From: an uncultured Collinsella sp.
Lineage (GTDB): Bacteria > Actinomycetota > Coriobacteriia > Coriobacteriales > Coriobacteriaceae
Assembly (NCBI GenBank): GCA_900548365.1
Contig: URKM01000044.1
Location: 1-16,187 of the forward strand
DNA length: 16,187 nt
Direction of reading: 5' to 3'
Of this stretch, positions 1-5,173 are shown piece by piece. The translations under genes were made by a program, and so were the position numbers. How positions within the stretch are numbered: position 1 is the stretch's first letter; the number at the start of each line of letters is the position of its first letter. The notes below the pieces were generated by a model. That model had not been told where the DNA came from. It worked only from the letters and a program-made list of their open reading frames with translations, and did not search any database.

Positions 1-39
1 GTCGCTGAGGCGGGCGCGAAGGGGGTTCGCCGTGGCTAG
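1..39 (+). CDS. Possible 3' tail of an upstream gene (partial)
   Basis: Frame 1 is open from the window edge to a TAG at 37-39, giving only twelve residues (VAEAGAKGVRRG). If real, its stop overlaps the GTG start of ccmA by 8 bases, an arrangement typical of translationally coupled genes. The gene would then be the preceding member of the same operon, plausibly another cytochrome c maturation gene. Twelve residues are too few to identify a family, and the call rests only on the overlap geometry. Confidence 0.3.
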   Translation, partial: VAEAGAKGVRRG

Positions 40-883
40 GGTGCTCGCTGGCGGCCCCGGCTCCGCCGCCGGGACCGCCGCTGTCGGAGGGGCCGCGGGC
101 TCCGGAGCCGCCACGAGTTCAGGCGCCGTCGCCGTCGGCGGGGACCCGGCGGTGAGCGCGCGCGGCCTGGTGAAGCAATTCGGTAACCGCCGCGGTCTAG
201 ACGGCGTCGACCTCGAGGTCCCCCAGGGAGCTTTCCTGTCCATCTTCGGCCCGAACGGAGCGGGGAAGACCACGCTGCTGCGCATGCTCGCCCTGCTCTC
301 GCGCCCCACGCGCGGCGACCTCTCCATCCTCGGCGTGGACGCGCTGGAGGAGCCCGACCGCCTGCGGTCGCGCATCGGCCTCATCTCGCATAAGTCCATG
401 CTGTACGGCGACCTGACCGCCCGCGAGAACCTCCGCTTCTTCGCTTCGCTATATGGTGGCGACGGTGGCCGGGGCGGTCGCGCGGGCGCCGCGTCGGTCG
501 ACGCCCGTATCGACGAGCTGCTGCGCCTGGTGGAGCTCGATCACCGCTGCAACGACTGCGTGCGCACGTTCTCGCGCGGCATGCAGCAGCGCCTCTCCAT
601 CGCGCGCGCCCTGGTGAACGACCCGGACCTGGTCCTGCTCGACGAGCCGTATTCCGGCCTCGACCCCCATGCGGCCGAGCTCTTCGACGAGCTCATCGGC
701 CGCGTGCGCGACGGCCGCACGTTCATCATGGTGAGCCACGACCTGGAAAAGGGGTTCAACATGTGCTCGCACGCGCTGATCCTGGCGCGCGGGCGCGTCG
801 TGGTGTGCGCGGAGAAGGAACGCGTCGACGCCGCCGCGTTCCGCGATCTGTATCTTGCTACCGTGGGTCTGGGGGTGTCGTAG
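32..883 (+). CDS. ccmA: CcmA, heme exporter ABC ATPase
   Basis: ATP-binding subunit of the CcmAB complex, which with CcmC and CcmD drives transfer of heme to CcmE for c-type cytochrome assembly; it acts on the cytoplasmic face of the membrane. Visible are Walker A GPNGAGKT at residues 73-80, an ABC signature starting FSRGMQQ near 180, Walker B LVLLDEP near 200-206, a D-loop SGLD and the H-loop His236. The 283 residues exceed the usual 200-230 because the first 45 are Ala/Gly-rich and do not look like ABC fold. The GTG at 32 has an AAGGGGG-type ribosome site; the GTG at 152 is an alternative start that would give a normal-length protein. At the Q-loop position the sequence reads ISHKSM, with Lys where E. 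coli CcmA has Gln. ccmB begins two bases after the stop. Assignment as CcmA rather than another ABC-2 ATPase depends mainly on the ccmBCD neighbours. Confidence 0.9.
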   Translation: MARVLAGGPGSAAGTAAVGGAAGSGAATSSGAVAVGGDPAVSARGLVKQFGNRRGLDGVDLEVPQGAFLSIFGPNGAGKTTLLRMLALLSRPTRGDLSILGVDALEEPDRLRSRIGLISHKSMLYGDLTARENLRFFASLYGGDGGRGGRAGAASVDARIDELLRLVELDHRCNDCVRTFSRGMQQRLSIARALVNDPDLVLLDEPYSGLDPHAAELFDELIGRVRDGRTFIMVSHDLEKGFNMCSHALILARGRVVVCAEKERVDAAAFRDLYLATVGLGVS

Positions 884-885
884 CC

Positions 886-1626
886 GTGGCCGCTGAACAA
901 CGAGACGGGATGCGCGCCCGCGGAGGGGCCTCCTCCGCGTTCGCCCAGTATCGGGCGCTGCTTATGAAGGATGTCCGCCAGGAGCTGCGCACGCGCGAGA
1001 TGCTCACCTCCATGGGCGTCTACGCGCTGCTGGTGCTCACCATCTATGGAGCCGCGTTGTCCCAGGTGGGCGACAAGCTGCAGGTGGTGTCCTTTGCCGG
1101 CGGCCTGCTCTGGGCGCTGGTGATCTTCACGAGCCTGCTGGGTCTCAACCGCAGCTTCAGCCACGAGACGGAATCGGGCTGCCTCGAGGGGATCTTGCTG
1201 GCGCCCGTGGACCGCGCGGTGATCTTCATGGCCAAGGCCACGAGCAACCTGCTCTTCCTCCTGGCGGTCGAGGTCGTGGTGGTCCCGCTGTTCTTCCTGT
1301 TCTTCCTCTCGGGCGCCGAGCTGGCGGCGACGACCCCGCTCATCGCGCTGCCCCTGCTGGTGGGCACCGTGGGCGTGGCGGGCGTGGGCACGCTGCTGTC
1401 CACCATGACCATCGACACGCGCGGCCGCGACGTGCTGCTGGCGATACTGTTCATCCCGGTGGCGTTCCCGCTTCTCTACGCCTGCGTGTCGGCGACGACC
1501 GTGGCGTTTCTGGGCGTAGAGGGAACCCTCGGGACGTTCTGGACGTCATGCGGCGTCGCCTGCGCCTACGACGTGGTGATGATCGCGGCCGCCTGGGGGC
1601 TCTACGAGTTCGTGGTCGACGCGTAG
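886..1626 (+). CDS. ccmB: CcmB, heme exporter membrane subunit
   Basis: Membrane subunit of the CcmAB transporter used in cytochrome c maturation. The 246-residue protein has six hydrophobic segments (roughly from residues 38, 65, 106, 145, 182 and 214), as expected for CcmB (about 220 residues in Proteobacteria). The family stretch KDVRQELRTRE precedes the first helix, and a conserved cytoplasmic loop contains SFSHETESGCLEGILLAPVD. I chose the GTG at 886 because a GGGGGTG ribosome site lies eight bases upstream and it follows the ccmA stop with a two-base gap; an ATG at 910 is the alternative. An open extension back to 763 lies inside ccmA and is not used. Coupling to ccmA implies equal production of ATPase and permease. 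Confidence 0.9.
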   Translation: MAAEQRDGMRARGGASSAFAQYRALLMKDVRQELRTREMLTSMGVYALLVLTIYGAALSQVGDKLQVVSFAGGLLWALVIFTSLLGLNRSFSHETESGCLEGILLAPVDRAVIFMAKATSNLLFLLAVEVVVVPLFFLFFLSGAELAATTPLIALPLLVGTVGVAGVGTLLSTMTIDTRGRDVLLAILFIPVAFPLLYACVSATTVAFLGVEGTLGTFWTSCGVACAYDVVMIAAAWGLYEFVVDA

Positions 1627-1636
1627 GCGCGCGATA

Positions 1637-1732
1637 TACCCTGCAACGGGGTACGCCGCATGCGGGCAAATCGGCTACCATAGGCGTGCTGCCGCGCGAG
1701 CGCGCCGAGGCGCGCCGCATGCGCGCGCGGCA
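1637..1732 (+). other. Structured ccmB-ccmC intergenic region
   Basis: This gap holds two potential RNA hairpins: TACCC/GGGTA around a short loop near 1637-1653, and a very GC-rich nested structure with outer arms TGCCGCGCG (1690-1698) and CGCGCGGCA (1724-1732) enclosing GCGCGCC/GGCGCGC. No T-run follows, so it is not a standard terminator. It may slow transcription, protect the message, or set the ratio of CcmAB to CcmCD. Alternating GC content alone can create such dyads, so this is tentative. Confidence 0.3.
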
Positions 1733-1764
1733 CAGGGAAACCAACAAGGAGAAAGGGGAGCGCG

Positions 1765-2694
1765 TTGCATTCGAAAGCCGATCGACTTGTTCCGATTCTG
1801 CTGCTGATGGGCGCGGTGCTCACCGCGGTGGACGTGGTATGGACGTTCACCATGGCCCCGCTGGTACAGGGGGCGCAGCTGTCCGAGCCCGTGGCGATCG
1901 CGGGGCAGATGGTCACCACCAAGCTGCTGTTCAGCCAAAAGATCTTCTACCTGCATGTTCCGGTCGCCATCGCCTCGTTCGTGGTGATGGGGTTCGTGGC
2001 GTACTACGGCGTGCGGTTCCTGATGACGAAGGAGCGCGTGTACGACCTGCGGGGATACGTCGCCGCCCAGGTGACGCTCGTGTTCATCGTGGCGACCATG
2101 ATCTCGGGCGATCTGTGGACCTGTTTCGAATGGGGCGTCTGGTGGGTATGGGAGCCGCGGCTCACCACGTACTTCATCTTGATGTTGCTGGTGATCGGCT
2201 ACTTCATCCTGCGCAACGCCATCGACGACCCCGAGAAGCGCGCGCGGTTCTGCGCGGTCTTCGGCATCGTCGCGTTCATCGACGCGCCCATCTCGTTCCT
2301 CATCACGCGCCTGGTGCCGTCTTCGATCCATCCGGTGGTGTTCCGCTCCGATAGCGGCCTGCCCCCGATGATGCTCATCCCCTTCCTGCTGGGCCTGTTC
2401 GGCATGCTCATGATCGGGTTCGCGCTGTATCGCTACGCCCTGCGCGTGCACGAGGACGCGCAGACGGTGGAGGAGCTGAAGGAGGAGCTCGAGGAGCTGG
2501 ACGCGCGGGCGAGCGAGCGCGCTGCCGTCGAGGCCCTCGAGCGGTTGAGTGCGCGACCCGTGACGGCGCCGGCCTCGGGTGCGGTGGCCGTCGATGACGG
2601 CGCCGGCGCCCCCGACGGCTGCGATCCGGACGGCGCTTCGGCGGCCGGCGGGCGGACAAGCGAGAACGACGTGAACCCTGACGAGGAGAAGTAA
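1765..2694 (+). CDS. ccmC: CcmC, heme-handling WWD-domain protein
   Basis: Polytopic membrane protein that presents heme to CcmE during cytochrome c maturation. It carries the diagnostic tryptophan-rich segment WGVWWVWEPRLT at residues 123-134 (Glu replaces the usual Asp of WWVWD) and the two heme-axial histidine candidates, His64 in FYLHVP and His189 in SSIHPV. Six membrane helices span residues 8-225. The TTG at 1765 is preferred because AAGGGGAG ends four bases upstream. At 309 residues it is longer than typical CcmC (about 245): after the last helix there is a charged predicted coiled coil (about 228-265) and a low-complexity Ala/Gly/Asp tail. The CcsA-type protein of system II shares the WWD fold, but the CcmA/B/D neighbours make this CcmC. 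ccmD starts two bases after the stop. Confidence 0.93.
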   Translation: MHSKADRLVPILLLMGAVLTAVDVVWTFTMAPLVQGAQLSEPVAIAGQMVTTKLLFSQKIFYLHVPVAIASFVVMGFVAYYGVRFLMTKERVYDLRGYVAAQVTLVFIVATMISGDLWTCFEWGVWWVWEPRLTTYFILMLLVIGYFILRNAIDDPEKRARFCAVFGIVAFIDAPISFLITRLVPSSIHPVVFRSDSGLPPMMLIPFLLGLFGMLMIGFALYRYALRVHEDAQTVEELKEELEELDARASERAAVEALERLSARPVTAPASGAVAVDDGAGAPDGCDPDGASAAGGRTSENDVNPDEEK

Positions 2695-2696
2695 CG

Positions 2697-2885
2697 ATGG
2701 ATGCGATTCTTTCCGAGGTCTATTCGACCGTATTGCCGGCCGCTCCGTATGTGCTCGGCGCGTATGTGGGCATCTGGCTCACGCTGTTCATCTTCGTGCT
2801 CATGCTGTGGAAGAAGTCCAAGCGCACGAGCGAGGACGTGGCGGCGCTGAAGCGCGCGCTCGAGGAGCGTCGTCGCGAGGAGTAG
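2697..2885 (+). CDS. ccmD: CcmD-like small membrane protein
   Basis: Sixty-two residues with one membrane helix (about 18-38) preceded by APYVLGAYVGIW and followed by a highly charged tail (KKSKRTSEDVAALKRALEE). This is the CcmD pattern: a helix beginning at an aromatic PY-x-x-GAY motif, then a basic and helical cytoplasmic end. CcmD stabilises the CcmABC-CcmE complex and helps release heme-loaded CcmE. The ATG lies two bases after the ccmC stop, with GAGGAG eight bases upstream. The TAG stop sits inside the first unit of a 25-bp tandem repeat, so the last residues (RREE) are encoded by repeat sequence. Too short for firm homology by eye, but position and motif agree. Confidence 0.8.
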   Translation: MDAILSEVYSTVLPAAPYVLGAYVGIWLTLFIFVLMLWKKSKRTSEDVAALKRALEERRREE

Positions 2886-2999
2886 GGACGCGCATTCCTG
2901 CGAGGAGTAGGGACGCGCATTCCTACGAGGGGTGGTGGCGCGCATTCTTGCGAGGAGCGGGGATGCGCGTTTTCGCGGAGAGCAGGGCCATGGCTGGCC
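2875..2999 (+). repeat. 25-bp tandem repeat over the ccmD stop
   Basis: Five consecutive 25-bp units: 2875-2899 and 2900-2924 are identical (begin GCGAGGAGTAGGGACGCGCA), 2925-2949 and 2950-2974 are diverged, and 2975-2999 is strongly degraded. Divergence rises with distance from ccmD. The first unit contains the ccmD stop codon. Twenty-five is not a multiple of three, so the array is not a coding repeat. The array ends about 20 bases before the terminator hairpin. Confidence 0.85.
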
Positions 3000-3021
3000 G
3001 CTGAGCGAATATCGCGGTAAA

Positions 3022-3060
3022 AAGATCCGCGCCGGGGACATGTTCTCCGGCGCGGATCTT
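3022..3060. terminator. Bidirectional terminator between ccmD and marR
   Basis: Perfect 14-bp arms AAGATCCGCGCCGG (3022-3035) and CCGGCGCGGATCTT (3047-3060) enclose an 11-base loop. Read on the minus strand, the hairpin is followed by a five-base U-run (GATCTTTTTACC), so it is a good intrinsic terminator for the marR gene. On the plus strand only a weak CTTCGTTT follows, so termination of the ccm operon there is likely less complete. Confidence 0.85.
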
Positions 3061-3094
3061 CGTTTGATAAGGTGCGGTCGCCTGTGCGGAACCG

Positions 3095-3601
3095 CTAGCT
3101 TTGCTGCTCGGTCTTGCTGGAGAGCATGAGGCGATGGTGATCAAGCTCTGCCATGGTCCGATCGAGGAAGGAGATGAAGCAGCGGAGCTCGTCGTTGCTG
3201 AACGAGCTGAAATCGGGGACGACCGGCGACTCGCAGGCGAGGGCCCTGCCTCGCTCGGTGATGCGCACGATGAGCGCGTGGCCGGCGTCGCCGGCGGCGC
3301 GGCGTTCGATGAGGCCGGCCTTTTCAAGCTTGACGAGCATCTCGCCCAGGGATTGCGGGCGAATGCCGAGCTGCTCGCACATGTCGCGCTGGCGCATCTC
3401 GGTGTGTTGCGCGAGGAGGGAGAGGACGCGGCCCTGGCCGCGCAGGGGGTTGAGCGCGGGCGATCCCGCCGCATGCTGAACGGCAACATGCCACTTTTGA
3501 AGGCAGCGCTGGGTGCTGATGAGCTTCTCTACGACTTCACGTCGCAAGTCGGCATCGGAGTCGCAAGGTGATGGCGGTTGGACGGACAAGGGTTCCTCCA
3601 T
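3095..3601 (-). CDS. MarR-family transcriptional regulator
   Basis: Winged helix-turn-helix DNA-binding protein of about 168 residues. The central region shows the MarR layout: RGQGRVLSLLAQH, then QRDMCEQLGIRPQSLGEMLV (helix-turn-helix with the recognition helix), KLEKAGLIERR and a wing ending in ITERGRAL; helices at both ends would form the dimer interface. I place the start at the ATG at 3601 (MEEPLSV). Upstream in-frame GTG (about 3637) and TTG (3643) starts are possible, the GTG having AAGAG at a workable distance. The gene is convergent with the ccm operon and diverges from the fMet tRNA, so no target gene is adjacent; autoregulation is suggested by the palindrome at 3654-3673. The ligand is unknown. 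Confidence 0.85.
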   Translation of the reverse strand: MEEPLSVQPPSPCDSDADLRREVVEKLISTQRCLQKWHVAVQHAAGSPALNPLRGQGRVLSLLAQHTEMRQRDMCEQLGIRPQSLGEMLVKLEKAGLIERRAAGDAGHALIVRITERGRALACESPVVPDFSSFSNDELRCFISFLDRTMAELDHHRLMLSSKTEQQS

Positions 3602-3650
3602 GAATAGGATCATCTCAAAGTGATTGCATGGCGGCACAATCAACTCTTAT

Positions 3651-3673
3651 ATTGTATATTCAAATGAACATAT
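3651..3673 (-). promoter_or_regulatory. Putative marR promoter with overlapping operator
   Basis: Upstream of marR lies an AT-rich imperfect dyad, GTATATTC (3654-3661), AAAT, GAACATAT (3666-3673), in which 6 of 8 positions pair. It overlaps a minus-strand TACAAT that could be the -10 element (3651-3656). MarR proteins usually bind 16-20-bp dyads in their own promoters, so this is the best local candidate. No good -35 is visible. Confidence 0.35.
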
Positions 3674-3773
3674 CGCTACAGAAAGATGTTGAAACAGTAG
3701 CACTTTGCAGAAAACAGATAAAAGCGGCATATGTCTAGCAACAAATGTTACTGACGGCGGCGGGCTTCATACC

Positions 3774-3850
3774 GCGCGGCGGCTGCGGACGATGCGATCG
3801 AGCTGGGCTTAACGTCGCGCAGCGGCTACGGACGATGTGATCTAACCGGG
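3774..3850 (+). repeat. Imperfect 43-bp-period direct duplication
   Basis: The 34-base stretch at 3774-3807 recurs at 3817-3850 with 28 of 34 bases matching; both share the core CGGACGATG. It lies in the 320-base gap between marR and the tRNA promoter. No coding potential is seen on either strand. Function unknown. Confidence 0.6.
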
Positions 3851-3920
3851 TCGGCAGGGTTCGGTTCACGGAATACTTTTGGCGAGATCGGGGCCGCGTA
3901 AAATTTTCTGAAAAAAGTGC

Positions 3921-3949
3921 TTGCATTCTTCAGAGCGTACCCCTATTAT
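3921..3949 (+). promoter_or_regulatory. Promoter of the fMet tRNA
   Basis: A sigma-70-type promoter with -35 TTGCAT (3921-3926), a 17-base spacer and -10 TATTAT (3944-3949), placing the transcript start about 25 bases before the mature tRNA. The spacing and the strength expected of a tRNA gene support it. Confidence 0.75.
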
Positions 3950-3980
3950 ATTTTCTTGCGCACACGGTGCGTCCAGACAT

Positions 3981-4057
3981 TGCGGGGTGGAGCAGTCTGG
4001 TAGCTCGCCGGGCTCATAACCCGGAGGTCGTAGGTTCAAATCCTGCCCCCGCGACCA
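3981..4057 (+). tRNA. Initiator tRNA-fMet (CAT)
   Basis: A 77-base tRNA with encoded CCA. The acceptor stem pairs GCGGGG (3982-3987) with CCCCGC, and position 1 (T) faces G72, so the end lacks a Watson-Crick pair, as initiator tRNAs do (C1-A72 in E. coli). The anticodon loop is CTCATAA (anticodon CAT) and the stem has three consecutive G-C pairs (GGG/CCC) next to the loop, the hallmark needed for P-site entry. The T arm GGTTCAAATCC is standard. It therefore reads start codons rather than internal methionine codons. It is transcribed alone, with its own promoter and terminator. Confidence 0.97.
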
Positions 4058-4066
4058 AGAACTTGC

Positions 4067-4100
4067 AGCTCGGGAGTCGATTCGGCTCCCGAGCTTTTTT
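4067..4100 (+). terminator. Intrinsic terminator of the fMet tRNA
   Basis: Arms AGCTCGGGAG (4067-4076) and CTCCCGAGCT (4086-4095), extendable by three inner pairs, are followed by a six-base T-run (4095-4100). It starts ten bases after the tRNA CCA end and marks the likely boundary between core chromosome and the mobile-element-like segment. Confidence 0.92.
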
Positions 4101-4217
4101 CTCACCCTGTCTTTTATCCTGTCGAAAACTCCCGCTAAACCGATAGGGCCTCTGAGACCCGCGACAACGGGGACTGACTCACAGTTTTCGCGCGGGCATC
4201 GGCCCAAAAGGGCAAAC

Positions 4218-4248
4218 GAAAAGGCGGGGCATGACGCCCCGCCTTTTC
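4218..4248. terminator. Bidirectional hairpin terminator
   Basis: Thirteen-base perfect arms beginning GAAAAGGCGGGGC (4218-4230) and ending in GCCTTTTC (4236-4248) around a five-base loop. A-rich and T-rich flanks on either side make it able to stop transcription from both directions. No gene ends close upstream, so it may insulate the following gene from tRNA read-through. The rest of 4101-4366 shows no gene. Confidence 0.75.
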
Positions 4249-4317
4249 GGCTTTTCCACACAGGGAAGTCACACACAGATTAGCTGGGAGATAATGGAGC
4301 AGGGCGGCACATCGGCG

Positions 4318-4323
4318 TATAAT
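4318..4323 (+). promoter_or_regulatory. Putative -10 element before the membrane protein gene
   Basis: A perfect TATAAT lies 44 bases before the ATG at 4367, downstream of the bidirectional terminator. The region about 17 bases upstream (TGGAGC) is a poor -35, so strength is uncertain. Confidence 0.45.
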
Positions 4324-4366
4324 CGCTGCGTAATCGCCTGTTTAATTCAGTCCTGCGGGGTGCCAC

Positions 4367-5173
4367 ATGTCTAAAAAGGTTATCGTCGTCCGTGAAAAGA
4401 AGCGCGGCTGTCTCTGGCTGTGCGGTGTGCTCGTGCTCGTGTCCCTAGCGATTTACGCGCTCGCGTTCGCGCTGTGCATTGCTGCGGGCGTCGCGCTGTG
4501 GTTCGGCATCCGTTACGTCTGGCGCAGGCTCGTCGCCGAGTCGCCCGATAGCGGCATCGTTCGCGCGGGAATGAAGCTCCCGCCCATCGGTCGGAAGGTC
4601 GCTGCGGGCGTCGTCTGCGCGTTCGTGTCGCTCGCGCTCATTGGCGCGTTCGGATCGACCACGCAGACGACCGACACCATCCAGCAGCCCGCCGAAGAGC
4701 AGCAGTCGGAACCTGCCGCCGAGGCGGAGCCTGAACCCGCAGAGCCGGAGAACGGCGCAAACGACGATATCGTCTACGCCGACGACGAGGTCGTCAACGA
4801 GTTCATTACCGACTACAACGCCGCGTCGCAAAGCCCGTTCACCGGGGTCGAGGACGGTAACATTCGGACGAAGTTCTACGCGTACACCTACGGCTTCCGG
4901 GTCGAGCTGCTGCACGCCAACGACACCGACGATATCCTCGTGACCATCAGCGAAACGGACGGGAAGCTCACGACCGACATGCGCGATGTGTTCCATGACA
5001 CGGTGCGTGTGATTGACCCCTCGCTCTCCGACGAGGAGATTTATGCCTACTTTGACACGAAGGTCTCCGGCGGCGATACCGCCGACACACTCGGCGGGGT
5101 TTCGGTCTACCATCAGCCGAAGTCCGATAGCTGGCCCGGCCGCATCGAGCTTGAGCGCGTGCAGGAGAACTAA
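4367..5173 (+). CDS. Membrane-anchored protein of unknown function
   Basis: I do not recognise a family. The 268-residue protein has a short basic N-terminus (KKVIVVREKKR), a long hydrophobic stretch at 15-49, a second helix at 76-96, an acidic Pro/Glu-rich linker (about 103-135) and a soluble C-terminal domain of about 130 residues. With two helices, the C-terminal domain would lie on the same side as the N-terminus if the first stretch spans once, or outside if it forms a hairpin; charge distribution does not settle this. The ATG at 4367 follows GCGGGGTG at normal spacing. Its stop overlaps the stop of the convergent relaxase gene by four bases. The pairing with a relaxase suggests a mobile-element accessory protein, but no mating-pair, immunity or surface-exclusion motif is visible. 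Confidence 0.75.
   Translation: MSKKVIVVREKKRGCLWLCGVLVLVSLAIYALAFALCIAAGVALWFGIRYVWRRLVAESPDSGIVRAGMKLPPIGRKVAAGVVCAFVSLALIGAFGSTTQTTDTIQQPAEEQQSEPAAEAEPEPAEPENGANDDIVYADDEVVNEFITDYNAASQSPFTGVEDGNIRTKFYAYTYGFRVELLHANDTDDILVTISETDGKLTTDMRDVFHDTVRVIDPSLSDEEIYAYFDTKVSGGDTADTLGGVSVYHQPKSDSWPGRIELERVQEN

Noticed and set aside
2875..2999. CRISPR array
   Set aside because: Units are directly adjacent with no spacers and diverge steadily; no cas gene is present.
3866..4276. 136-residue minus-strand frame containing RGQDLNLRPPGYEPG
   Set aside because: This peptide is the familiar spurious antisense translation of a tRNA gene; the fMet tRNA lies there.
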